A stretch of DNA of 64,000 nt, taken from RGIG8709 sp045575975. Its GTDB lineage: Bacteria; Bacillota; Clostridia; Monoglobales; Monoglobaceae. Where the stretch lies: the NCBI GenBank assembly GCA_045575975.1, contig JAZNFO010000034.1, positions 117,700 through 181,699 of the forward strand. Reading direction: 5' to 3'. How positions within the stretch are numbered: the stretch's first letter is position 1; each line of letters starts with the position of its first letter. This document shows, piece after piece, positions 54,301-62,103 of the stretch. Position numbers and translations under genes: made by a program. The notes under the pieces were generated by a model. The model made no database searches. It was not told the origin of the DNA and was given only the letters and a program-made list of their open reading frames with translations.

Positions 54301-56742
54301 TCATATGGAGCTTGGACAAAGGTTGATGACAACACTCACAGTAAGTCTTGTGAATGCGGCGATGTAGTAACAGATGACCATAACTGGGATGCAGGTGTTG
54401 TAACTACTCCTGCTACTCACACAACAACAGGTATTAAAACCTACACATGTTCAGAATGTGGTGGAACAAAAACAGAAACAATTCCTGCAGATGCAGATAA
54501 TCACTCTTTTGGAGAATGGGTAAAAGTTGATAATGATACCCATAAGAGAGTTTGTGAATGTAACGAAGAAGAAGTTGAGCCACATAGTTGGGACGAAGGT
54601 GAAATCACTACACCTGCAACTCACACAACAACAGGTGTTAAAACCTACACTTGTGAAGATGATTGTGGAGCTACTAAAACCGAAGATGTAGCAAAGCTTC
54701 CGGGACACTCACACGGAGCTTGGGTAAAGGATAACGATACTACCCATAGCAAGAGCTGTGAATGTGGTGATGTAATTGCTGAAAACCATAATTGGGATGC
54801 AGGTGTTGTAACTACTCCTGCTACCCATACAACAACAGGTGTTAAGACTTATACTTGTGAAGATAATTGTGGTGCTACTAAAACCGAAGATGTAGCAAAA
54901 CTTCCGGGACATACATTCGGTAACTGGACCAAAGTTGATGAAAACAACCACAAGAGAGTCTGCGAATGTAACGAAGAAGAAGTTAAGCCGCATAATTGGG
55001 ATGAAGGTGTTGTAACCACTCCTGCTACCCATACAACAACAGGTGTTAAAACCTACACTTGTGAAGATAATTGTGGTGCTACCAAAACCGAAACAATTGA
55101 TAAGACACCGGGACACTCACACGGCTCTTGGATAAAGGACAATGATACTACACACAGTAAGTCTTGTGAATGTGGTGATGTGATTACTGAAAACCATAAT
55201 TGGGATGAAGGTGTTGTAACTACTCCTGCTACCCACACAACAACAGGTGTTAAAACCTACACCTGTGAAGATGATTGTGGAGCTACTAAAACCGAAGATG
55301 TAGCAAAGCTTCCGGGACACTCTCATGGTGCTTGGGTAAAAGATAACGATACTACCCATAGCAAGACCTGTGAATGTGGCGATGTAGTAACAGATGATCA
55401 TAACTGGGATGCAGGTGTTATAACTACTCCTGCTACTCACACAGAGTTCGGTGTAAGAACATATACTTGTCCTGACTGTACAGCAACAAAGACAGAACAG
55501 GTTGCAAAATTACCTGACCATTCATATGGAGCATGGGTAAAAGATAACGATACTACCCACAGTAAGTCCTGCGAATGTGGTGATGTAGTAACAGATGATC
55601 ATAACTGGGATGCAGGTGTTATAACTACTCCTGCTACTCACACAGAGTTTGGTGTAAGAACCTATACTTGCCCTGACTGTTCATCAACAAAGACAGAGCA
55701 GGTTGCAAAATTGCCTGACCATTCATACGGAGTATGGGTAAAAGATAACGATGATACCCATAGCAAGACCTGTGAATGCGGCGATGTAATTACCGAAAAT
55801 CATAACTGGGATGCAGGCGTTGTAACAACAGAACCTACATATTCTGACACAGGTATTAAGACCTTTACTTGCCCTGATTGTTCAGCAACAAAGACGGAAA
55901 CTGTTCCGGTATTGACACCCGTAAGTTCGGGTAGAGGCGGTGTGACAAAATACACTGTCAAATATCAAACAAATGGCGGTACTGTTGTTAAATCATCATC
56001 TGTTAGAAGAAATTCCGTGCTTACAAAACCAGAAGATCCTACAAAAGAAGGATACAAGTTTGATGGATGGTACATAGACGAAAATCTAACAGAAGTCTAC
56101 GATTTCAATTCAAAGGTAACAAAAGGATTTACACTCTATGCAAAATGGACGGAAATTGAAAAAGAACCTGAAATTATCGAACCAGGCGACGAAGAAACAT
56201 TTATAGATGTTTCGAAAGAAGATTGGTTTAATAATAGTGTTGAGTTTGTTGTTACCAACAACCTAATGAATGGTGTATCTGATAAAGAATTTGCGCCAGA
56301 TGCTACACTAACAAGAGCGATGCTTGTAACAGTTCTTTATCGTAATGAAGGAGAACCTGCAACAAACAGAAGTATTCCTTTTGCTGATGTAGATATGGGT
56401 TCATATTATGGTAATGCAGTTTCTTGGGCAAAACAGAATGGTATTGTAAGCGGTGTTACAGAAAACAATTTTGCACCGGATACAAATATCACTCGTGAAC
56501 AGATAGCTACTATTATGTTTAGATATGCACAGTACAAAGGCATGAACACTGTGACATTAGAAGAAAATCTTCACTTTACAGATGCTAACGAGATTTCTGA
56601 ATATGCAGTTTCGGCTATGAATTGGGCAGTTGGAACAGGTCTTATGAAAGGCAAATCAACTACAACAATCAATCCGAAAGATAACGCTACAAGAGCAGAA
56701 ATTGCAGCAATTCTTCAGAGATTTATCGAAGCAAACAAATAA
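51358..56742 (+). CDS. Giant secreted protein: cohesin, 20 Cys/His-rich repeats, InlB-type repeat, three SLH domains
   Basis: A 1794-residue exported protein. Signal peptide (about 1-24); cohesin (about 30-160, KISNNTGILGITVSVTF and VWDGEASADTNNG); 20 tandem units of 67-68 residues (170-1521); an InlB-type repeat (about 1530-1600, VKYQTNGGTVVKSS then EGYKFDGWY); and three C-terminal SLH domains (about 1616-1794). Each unit has a CxC and a CxxC or CxxxC pair plus several His, for example CECGDV then TYTCPDCSATKTE. The protein would present its cohesin far from the wall on a long repeat stalk. It ends at a strong terminator. Confidence 0.88.
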   Translation: MRNFAKRAISLLCILSMLFSMVITSSAQQLETTISVESQTIEQGVGTEEVEVPIKISNNTGILGITVSVTFDEDLTLVNAVKGEALSSLTFAKSKNYTDVPYNLVWDGEASADTNNGIIATLTFAVPKDTAKDYAINIEASGVYDENVSPLYPTTVNGKITVNSGQSHNHSFGKWVKVDNDTHKRVCECNEEEVKPHTWDEGTITKPATHTEYGVRTYTCKDNCGATKTEDIAKLSGHTFGNWTNVDGENHSRECECGETETATHNWDDGVVTTPATHTTTGVKTYTCEDGCGATKTETIDKTPTHSHGSWVKDNDTTHSKSCECGDVITENHNWDDGVVTTPATHTTTGVKTYTCSECSGTKTEVIPADADNHSFGNWTKVDDNNHKRVCECNEEEVKPHNWDAGVITTPATHTTTGIKTFTCEDGCGATKTETIDKIPTHSHGAWVKDNDDTHSKRCECGDVVTDDHNWDAGVVTTPATHTSTGIKTYTCSECGGTKTETIPADADNHSFGKWVKVDNDTHKRVCECNEEEVKPHTWDEGEITTPATHTTTGVKTFTCEDNCGATKTETIDKTPGHSHGAWVKDNDTTHSKSCECGDVITENHNWDAGVVTTPATHTEFGVRTYTCPDCSATKTEQVAKLPDHSYGAWVKDNDDTHSKSCECGDVVTDDHNWDAGVITTPATHTEFGVRTYTCPDCTATKTEQVAKLPDHSYGAWTKVDDNTHSKSCECGDVVTDDHNWDAGVVTTPATHTEFGVRTYTCPDCSATKTEQVAKLPDHSYGAWTKVDDNTHSKYCACGDVIAENHNWDAGVVTSPATHTATGIKTYTCPDCSATKTETIDKTPTHSHGAWTKVDDNNHSKTCACGDVITENHNWDAGVVTTPATHTTTGVKTYTCSECSGTKTEVIPADADNHSFGEWVKVDNDTHKRVCECNESEVKPHNWGEGEITTPATHTEFGVRTYTCPDCSATKTEQVAKLPDHSYGAWTKVDDNTHSKSCECGDVVTDDHNWDAGVVTTPATHTTTGIKTYTCSECGGTKTETIPADADNHSFGEWVKVDNDTHKRVCECNEEEVEPHSWDEGEITTPATHTTTGVKTYTCEDDCGATKTEDVAKLPGHSHGAWVKDNDTTHSKSCECGDVIAENHNWDAGVVTTPATHTTTGVKTYTCEDNCGATKTEDVAKLPGHTFGNWTKVDENNHKRVCECNEEEVKPHNWDEGVVTTPATHTTTGVKTYTCEDNCGATKTETIDKTPGHSHGSWIKDNDTTHSKSCECGDVITENHNWDEGVVTTPATHTTTGVKTYTCEDDCGATKTEDVAKLPGHSHGAWVKDNDTTHSKTCECGDVVTDDHNWDAGVITTPATHTEFGVRTYTCPDCTATKTEQVAKLPDHSYGAWVKDNDTTHSKSCECGDVVTDDHNWDAGVITTPATHTEFGVRTYTCPDCSSTKTEQVAKLPDHSYGVWVKDNDDTHSKTCECGDVITENHNWDAGVVTTEPTYSDTGIKTFTCPDCSATKTETVPVLTPVSSGRGGVTKYTVKYQTNGGTVVKSSSVRRNSVLTKPEDPTKEGYKFDGWYIDENLTEVYDFNSKVTKGFTLYAKWTEIEKEPEIIEPGDEETFIDVSKEDWFNNSVEFVVTNNLMNGVSDKEFAPDATLTRAMLVTVLYRNEGEPATNRSIPFADVDMGSYYGNAVSWAKQNGIVSGVTENNFAPDTNITREQIATIMFRYAQYKGMNTVTLEENLHFTDANEISEYAVSAMNWAVGTGLMKGKSTTTINPKDNATRAEIAAILQRFIEANK
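51865..55920 (+). repeat. Array of 20 in-frame repeats of 201 or 204 bp
   Basis: Units start at each HSxG or HTFG motif. Twelve units are 68 codons and eight are 67, which adds up to exactly 4056 bp. Several variant classes recur in blocks (CPDC, CSEC and CEDxCG types), indicating repeated duplication and exchange. Long near-identical stretches make copy-number change by recombination likely. Confidence 0.93.
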
Positions 56743-56756
56743 ATAGAATTTCTATT

Positions 56757-56800
56757 GAGGTACCACCTCTCCTCCGGGAGCAAGGTGGTATCTTTTTTAT
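56757..56800 (+). terminator. Terminator after the giant repeat protein gene
   Basis: GGTACCACCT pairs with AGGTGGTATC over an inner CTCC/GGAG stem, followed by six T. Confidence 0.9.
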
Positions 56801-56960
56801 GTAAATTTTAATTGTTTGATTTTGGGGCATTTTAAATACATGTGTAACCTTCGAAAGACATATAAAAGATTATTTTAACATAAATGCATCCTGCTGGGGG
56901 TATATAGGTAGATAATCGAATTTTCATTATCTAAATTTATACAAGAAGGTAGGAATTAAA

Positions 56961-57521
56961 ATGGTAAAAGTATTAAATTTACAAACATTTACGGTAAACC
57001 CTCCATTAACAGATGAAAAGCAAAAAATGATTATCGATTTAATTAAACAAATGGATAACGGTAATCTGGATCTGGTTGGAGAAGCTTTTATTAGAATAAT
57101 GGAAGACAAAAAGTCGTATATTACTACGGCTGCATTAAGTCAGTACGCAAAGTATCGTAAAAGGCATCAAGGTACTACTAAAATTGAAGAAGAAGAGGTT
57201 TCATTGGAAGAACAATTTGAACACATAGATTTAGGTAAGTTCTCCTCCACTTCGCTTTCGGTAGCTTTTGAAGATGAAGCTATTATGAGATGCGATACTG
57301 AGTATATGGTAAATCAGTTTTTGGATTTTAGGCAAGAGTGGGTTATCAAAGATGGCTACGACATTTCAAGGCTTTTGCAACTTGCCCTTCTTGATAAGGA
57401 TATTCAGGCAACATGGAAGTTGCGTTGGGTATTTGAAGAAAATCAAGAGATGGAATATTTAAAGTATCTACTTCAAAATCCGGAAGCAATAGAAAAAATT
57501 AAAAATAGGCTTTGGAAGTAA
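56961..57521 (+). CDS. Hypothetical protein
   Basis: A 186-residue soluble acidic helical protein, not recognised (LTDEKQKMIIDLIKQMDNGN near the start, EENQEMEYLKYLLQNPEAIE near the end). AGAAGGTAGG precedes the ATG, and its own terminator follows, so it is a single-gene unit. Confidence 0.6.
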   Translation: MVKVLNLQTFTVNPPLTDEKQKMIIDLIKQMDNGNLDLVGEAFIRIMEDKKSYITTAALSQYAKYRKRHQGTTKIEEEEVSLEEQFEHIDLGKFSSTSLSVAFEDEAIMRCDTEYMVNQFLDFRQEWVIKDGYDISRLLQLALLDKDIQATWKLRWVFEENQEMEYLKYLLQNPEAIEKIKNRLWK

Positions 57522-57525
57522 AGAA

Positions 57526-57571
57526 AATGGTCGGGTTTGATTTCATATCAAAATCCGATCATTTTTATTTT
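57526..57571 (+). terminator. Terminator after 56961-57521
   Basis: AATGGTCGGGTTTGAT pairs with ATCAAAATCCGATCATT around TTCAT, followed by a T-rich run. Confidence 0.8.
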
Positions 57572-57654
57572 TGGACACGTGTATAAAAAATTGATGCATA
57601 TACTCTTCTTCTACTCCAGTTAGTTATAATTTGTTATGTAGGAGCGTGATGAGA

Positions 57655-57975
57655 ATGTTAAGCGTTAGAAAGACTAATATGCTCGCAACTGCACTATCTC
57701 CAAGTGTTTATGACAAACTTATATCGGTGACAAAAGAGAAAAAAATGAGTATTTCAGAAATGGTATTGTTATCCGTTGCTATGCAGCTTAACAGAAGAAA
57801 GTTTAATGTTAAGAAGCGCACAAGAACACCAGAGCATAAAAAGATCATTACCGTGCGAGTTTCAGAAGGTTTATCAGACTTGGTTGATAAAGTGGTAAAA
57901 GAGCATGGTTGTAGTCGGAGTAGATTTATAGCAGATGCAGTTGAATATGGTTTGAATTTTGTAAGTAAAGGGTGA
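57655..57975 (+). CDS. Tandem ribbon-helix-helix DNA-binding protein
   Basis: A 106-residue protein with two ribbon-helix-helix-like segments. One is about residues 5-45 (MLATALSPSVYDKLISVTKE then KKMSISEMVLLSV), the other about 60-103 (ITVRVSEGLSDLVDKVVKEH then SRSRFIADAVEYGLNF). A single chain with two such units would bind as a pseudo-dimer. The start at 57655 has GGAGCG ten bases upstream. It leads a short operon and could control the box array at 59003-59111. Confidence 0.65.
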   Translation: MLSVRKTNMLATALSPSVYDKLISVTKEKKMSISEMVLLSVAMQLNRRKFNVKKRTRTPEHKKIITVRVSEGLSDLVDKVVKEHGCSRSRFIADAVEYGLNFVSKG

Positions 57976-57981
57976 TTTCGT

Positions 57982-58647
57982 ATGGAAAGTATATTTAAAG
58001 CGTTGTCAAAAGAGTATAACTCCGTAAAGGATAATTTGGATGTTGCTGTCGCAGAAAAGCGTGAATTATTAGAAGAAATAGTTGAGTATGTAAACTCTAT
58101 GTTGTGGTTATCAAGAAAAGCCACAAAAGAAAAGATTTCCTTCTATATAAAAAACGGATACGACTATGGTGCTCTTTGCAAAGAATTTAATATTACATAT
58201 GAGGCAGCAAAGAATGCTATAAAGTGGGCATCAAAGCAGTTAAAGTCTAAAATAGGTAGAACCACGGTACAGCTTATAAGGTTTGGTTATATTGAAGAAG
58301 CTCGTGTAGCGTTTTATGTTGGTATCGGTAAAATATCAAGAGATAATTTGTTTGTATCAGATATGAATGGTATTTTGCCGGAAAGTAAGTATTCTGCCAT
58401 ATATGATTTGCAGGACTGTGTAGCGGAACTTGCTTTACTTCGTAAAATGAGCCAAGCGTACTTGAAAAAATATGCAGATAAAGTCGATAGCAAAAAAATG
58501 GCATACCTCCTCTCCCTTATTGAAGGAGATAGCCGTAAGGCTATGTGGTTGCGCCCTTATATCATTAATATGATACAGGGTTATACAAAATTAGAAGATT
58601 TATTAGCTGTGGAAGAAAAAATAAAAAAAGAAAAATATCTATATTAG
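57982..58647 (+). CDS. Hypothetical protein with possible helix-turn-helix
   Basis: A 221-residue helical protein, not recognised. Residues about 48-80 (FYIKNGYDYGALCKEFNITY then EAAKNAIKWASKQL) resemble a helix-turn-helix. It lies six bases after the ribbon-helix-helix gene and 13 before the next, so the three form an operon. Confidence 0.55.
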   Translation: MESIFKALSKEYNSVKDNLDVAVAEKRELLEEIVEYVNSMLWLSRKATKEKISFYIKNGYDYGALCKEFNITYEAAKNAIKWASKQLKSKIGRTTVQLIRFGYIEEARVAFYVGIGKISRDNLFVSDMNGILPESKYSAIYDLQDCVAELALLRKMSQAYLKKYADKVDSKKMAYLLSLIEGDSRKAMWLRPYIINMIQGYTKLEDLLAVEEKIKKEKYLY

Positions 58648-58660
58648 GAGCGTGAAAATT

Positions 58661-58930
58661 ATGGCAAAAGCAAAAACAACCGATGAAATCGTTATAGAGT
58701 ATTTTCAAGGTATTAAATATTATGAAGATACTGATAACGACAAATTAATTGTTATTCTTCCGGAAGGGTTAAAGAAGAAAAATGCCGATCTTTTTGACGG
58801 ACATTTGACTATAACACTTACTATGGAAGATTTGGAAAGCATCGAGTTTGTGTGTGAATTCAAGGCACCAAAGGCTACAAAGGAAGTTTTGGTATTGTTA
58901 GCTGAGGACGCCAAAGGGTTTGAGGGTTAA
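58661..58930 (+). CDS. Small hypothetical protein
   Basis: An 89-residue soluble protein (MAKAKTTDEIVIEYFQGIKY onward), not recognised. The ATG at 58661 follows TTAGGAGCGTGAAAATT; a start nine bases earlier is unlikely. It is the last gene of the three-gene operon. Confidence 0.55.
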   Translation: MAKAKTTDEIVIEYFQGIKYYEDTDNDKLIVILPEGLKKKNADLFDGHLTITLTMEDLESIEFVCEFKAPKATKEVLVLLAEDAKGFEG

Positions 58931-59002
58931 TATTATGTAAGTTTTAATAGGTTATGTGCGGTGGATGGTGATTTTGTATTGTTGTAGATAGGAAATAAAG
59001 AA

Positions 59003-59111
59003 TTTTATAAAAGCGGCGTCGGTTTTATAAAACTAATTGCAGTTTCATGAAATTACTTTTGGTTTTATAAATCGGAGCCGGATTTTATAAAAGGTTAATA
59101 AAAATTATAAA
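59003..59111. repeat. Phased TTTTATAAA boxes on an exact 20-bp period
   Basis: TTTTATAAA starts at 59003, 59023, 59063 and 59083. At the in-phase positions 59043 (TTTCATGAA) and 59103 (AATTATAAA) there are diverged copies. Six boxes therefore sit on one face of the helix, ending right at the ribosome-binding site of the next gene. Cooperative binding of a small regulator, or an iteron-like origin, are the two explanations I consider. Confidence 0.65.
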
Positions 59112-59131
59112 TTTAGGAGAGTGCTTAGAAT

Positions 59132-59965
59132 ATGGATAAGAATATTGCAAGAATAGAAAAAGATATGTTATTTGATATCTCAATCGTTCATTCGTCAAAT
59201 ATAAATGATAGGATTGAGTGGGTGCTTAATAATACGAGTTCAAAATGGATTGATCCTTATATAGTTGTTACTTCACCTACAAGCATAGTTGTTACTCCGC
59301 CATTTTTGGTTGTTTCTTCTTTGCCGGTAAGTGGTGCTACGGGTTTTCCAAAAGATAAGAGAACTGTATTTTGTGTAGATTTGTGTGATAGCGTTGAAAG
59401 CGTTAAGGACACGATTAGTTTTCTGCTTACGGAACATAATTTAAGTCATATGCTGCAAATTGATCTGTTTATTTATAATGGAAAATATTATGAGAAAACA
59501 GTATATAATATTGGGTCGTGTTGCAGTGAGTTTGCTGCTACATCTGAGAATTCTCAAATTAAAAATATAGATAGCTTTATATCAGAGTGCGACAAGTCGT
59601 TGGAGAAGAAATTATTTGAAGATTGTTTTTGGATGGATGACGAAGAAAATGATAGGCGTGCTTTTGTTGAAATCCCTAATTTATGGGAAATTTATTATAC
59701 GGATATTAAGAACCAGGTTGGAAAAGAAGAATACTTCATTTTGAAAACAACTGATGCCGTAATTGATGAAGCTGCCATAAGAATGTTCGAAGAAAATGTA
59801 AATGTAGTAGTGGTAGAGAACTCATGGTATAAAATAGAGCTTTATGCTTCTGAGGAGCTTTTCGACAAAACAGATGACTGTTTAGATGAGCTTAATGCGT
59901 ATGAACGCTTCAAAAACGGCTTAAAGGTAACACTTGAATTAAAGAATGGTTTTGAAGTTTGTTAA
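59132..59965 (+). CDS. Hypothetical protein behind the phased box array
   Basis: A 277-residue soluble protein, not recognised. The N-terminal half contains VVTSPTSIVVTPPFLVVSSL; the C-terminal half is acidic (WMDDEENDRRAFVEIPNLWE). TTAGGAGAGTGC precedes the ATG. Its promoter region consists almost entirely of the phased TTTTATAAA boxes, so it is probably tightly regulated. Confidence 0.6.
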   Translation: MDKNIARIEKDMLFDISIVHSSNINDRIEWVLNNTSSKWIDPYIVVTSPTSIVVTPPFLVVSSLPVSGATGFPKDKRTVFCVDLCDSVESVKDTISFLLTEHNLSHMLQIDLFIYNGKYYEKTVYNIGSCCSEFAATSENSQIKNIDSFISECDKSLEKKLFEDCFWMDDEENDRRAFVEIPNLWEIYYTDIKNQVGKEEYFILKTTDAVIDEAAIRMFEENVNVVVVENSWYKIELYASEELFDKTDDCLDELNAYERFKNGLKVTLELKNGFEVC

Positions 59966-59999
59966 AACTTACATAATATGATTGTCAATAAGATTTTAC

Positions 60000-60049
60000 G
60001 GTGTAAGTGTTTAGAGTAAGTAAATTGCAATTTTCTAAACATTTACACC
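60000..60049. promoter_or_regulatory. 16-bp inverted repeat GGTGTAAGTGTTTAGA upstream of 60238
   Basis: GGTGTAAGTGTTTAGA (60000-60015) and TCTAAACATTTACACC (60034-60049) are inverse copies with one difference. A partial third copy, TGTTTAGTGTAAG, lies near 60111. The stretch ACGGTGTAAG is shared with the boxes before 38476. The 272-bp gap 59966-60237 contains no gene. Confidence 0.5.
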
Positions 60050-60237
60050 TATACAGTATAAATTTGATATGAAAATAACCGTTTTTCATCCGAAAAAGAT
60101 TTAAAACAGATGTTTAGTGTAAGTTTGATAGTCTATTACCTGAATGAAAAGTGGTAATTCAATATTTAACGGACTTTCCAATGGTAAAGTCCTAATAATT
60201 TTACAAAATATAATATAATTTTAGGAGTGTGTTCATA

Positions 60238-61077
60238 ATGAAAACTTTGGATGTAAAAGAATTATTAGAGTTGTTTGCTCCGGCAATGGTTAATAGGAAT
60301 AAATTGTATTTCAGAAAAGAAATTTCAGATATTGTTTCCGCAGCAGAACAAAGTAAATTTGTAAAGAAGTATAAGAATAATGTAACCTTGGCTGATGGTG
60401 TTTACACCGTATCGGAAAACGGCGGAGATACCACATCCATTCCTGCGTACAATTACTTTGTGGTATATGAAAGACCTTTATTAGAAGAAAATCAGAAAAG
60501 AATTAGAAAATTGAAATTCTTCTTTGAAGGCTTTGAAACATACGGTGAGTTAAAGCAACGTGTTCAAGACAAAAACTTTGATACTGGGTTGTTTATCGTG
60601 TACATAAAAGACTATATCGGGTATAGAATGACACAGTTTAATGTATTTTATGATGAAGAATTTGATAAGTGGACTGACTTATATATACCTTGCTTAGGCG
60701 AAATCTATGATGTGCAGATCACTTATGACAATGATGAAGCTACAAGGTTTACACAAGAACCGATCGCCGGTATTTTTTGTTCACAAGACGATATAGAAAA
60801 TTTCATTCAGGAAGTCATTGTATTTGAACAAATGATGAAACGCAAACCATTTGTAATTACCGGTGTGTATAGTTATGAAGGCGTGATGAGCGAATTTAAG
60901 GTGGAATATGATGAAATCGTTTCAAGTTTTGATAGCTGGCCTGTTGACGAAGAAATTGGCTCTCAATATGTATCAGCGTATAGTACGGGCTATTCACAGG
61001 GTTTAAAAAAAGGGTATATTTTAAGACTTCAAGAAGAAGACACAGAAAGTGATACTGATTTGGTTTCCGGTGATTAA
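60238..61077 (+). CDS. Hypothetical protein
   Basis: A 279-residue soluble protein, not recognised. It has alternating beta-like stretches (TQFNVFYDEEFDKWTDLYIP) and an acidic C-terminus (EEDTESDTDLVSGD). The ATG at 60238 follows TTAGGAGTGTGTTCATA. It is a single gene ending in a terminator. Confidence 0.6.
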   Translation: MKTLDVKELLELFAPAMVNRNKLYFRKEISDIVSAAEQSKFVKKYKNNVTLADGVYTVSENGGDTTSIPAYNYFVVYERPLLEENQKRIRKLKFFFEGFETYGELKQRVQDKNFDTGLFIVYIKDYIGYRMTQFNVFYDEEFDKWTDLYIPCLGEIYDVQITYDNDEATRFTQEPIAGIFCSQDDIENFIQEVIVFEQMMKRKPFVITGVYSYEGVMSEFKVEYDEIVSSFDSWPVDEEIGSQYVSAYSTGYSQGLKKGYILRLQEEDTESDTDLVSGD

Positions 61078-61393
61078 TCGTCACATAGTACCAGAAAAGT
61101 TACATAATAATCGTGCAAAAGTGAGAAAAAGCTTTTTGCACGATTTTTTTATAAAAAATCCTTGGCTTTAGCTGAAGAATGCGTTATCATCACAGCTAAC
61201 AGATATTCTCAAAAATACCTTAGATTTTTATGATTAACTCAAAAGTAGAAGCAAGCATGTTTTAAGAATATGTTTTTAGGGCTGATTTCATATTATATTT
61301 AATTATACTTTTTAAGAATATTGAAATGGTAGTGTTTTCGTAGTATTTCATTTATGAAGTATTTTATAAATTACATAATTTGGAGGCAATGTG
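61078..61393. other. Non-coding gap with terminator and short repeats
   Basis: 316 bp without a gene. A terminator lies at 61110-61151. TTTTAAGAATAT occurs at about 61260 and again at about 61310. A single TTTTATAAA box at 61362-61370 precedes the next gene, as in the array at 59003. Confidence 0.5.
61110..61151 (+). terminator. Terminator after 60238-61077
   Basis: ATCGTGCAAAA pairs with TTTTTGCACGAT, followed by a run of T. Confidence 0.88.
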
Positions 61394-61762
61394 ATGAAGG
61401 TAAAAGATTTGCTAAAAGCAATTTTGGTTGAAGAAGGTGTAACAGATCAGGAGAGCTATCTAAAAAACAAGTTATCAGACTGTGTAGTTGAAGTATCCAA
61501 TGAATGTATAACAGTTACACATGGCTCTCCTGTTACGTCAGGAATGGAATGTCTTGATAAAGAAGTGCTTTACGGTGCGTGGGTTTATAGTTTCAATGAA
61601 AATGCACTATGCCACACCTTCGCATACCGAAAAGATGTACAAGCAGCCTACATACTGTATAGAGACTTAAAGGACAAGGCTGATTGTAGCAATATAAAAG
61701 TTATGTTTGTATCTTCTATATCGGATGAAATTTATGAAGTCATTATAAAGGTGAAAGAATGA
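61394..61762 (+). CDS. Hypothetical protein
   Basis: A 122-residue soluble protein, not recognised (MKVKDLLKAILVEEGVTDQE onward). TGGAGGCAATGTG precedes the ATG. It is the first of a tightly packed run of five genes ending with the serine recombinase and a small protein; its stop overlaps the next ATG. Confidence 0.6.
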   Translation: MKVKDLLKAILVEEGVTDQESYLKNKLSDCVVEVSNECITVTHGSPVTSGMECLDKEVLYGAWVYSFNENALCHTFAYRKDVQAAYILYRDLKDKADCSNIKVMFVSSISDEIYEVIIKVKE

Positions 61763-62094
61763 AATTTGAAGTTTTACAAAGAGGCGCACGACTTTTTTAC
61801 ACACGTGGGCTTGCAAAAGAGTTCGGGTATGAACTGCAAATTGAATTAGACTTGCTTACTTCTTTAAGATGCGGTGAAAAAGCGGCACGAAATATATTTG
61901 TCTGCATTATCGAAGAACTGCGAAATATTGAAATATTACCGGGAGTTGCTTTCGAAATTGATTTTTCTCCAAGAAATAAACCTTTATCATCCGGCGAGAT
62001 AAAAACCTATTCAAAACATAGTTGTATTTTGCAAAATATTGGCAACTTTAACGGTGAAAATCATTTAAGAATTGAAATGATACTTATAAGGTAG
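61759..62094 (+). CDS. Hypothetical protein
   Basis: A 111-residue soluble protein, not recognised (MKFEVLQRGARLFYTRGLAK onward). It overlaps the preceding gene by four bases (ATGA), implying coupled translation. Confidence 0.55.
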   Translation: MKFEVLQRGARLFYTRGLAKEFGYELQIELDLLTSLRCGEKAARNIFVCIIEELRNIEILPGVAFEIDFSPRNKPLSSGEIKTYSKHSCILQNIGNFNGENHLRIEMILIR

Positions 62095-62103
62095 GTGTAA
62101 TAA

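Noticed and set aside
51721..55440. Minus-strand Cys/Phe-rich reading frames across the repeat array
   Set aside because: They mirror the plus-strand repeat codons, have no ribosome-binding sites and break at irregular places.
51865..55920. Regular repeats that could be taken for a CRISPR or satellite array
   Set aside because: The units are in frame, 201 or 204 bp long, and encode conserved Cys/His motifs within one intact gene; there are no short repeats with unique spacers.
45858..56742. A true cellulosome gene cluster
   Set aside because: No glycoside hydrolase or carbohydrate-binding module is attached to the dockerin or encoded nearby.
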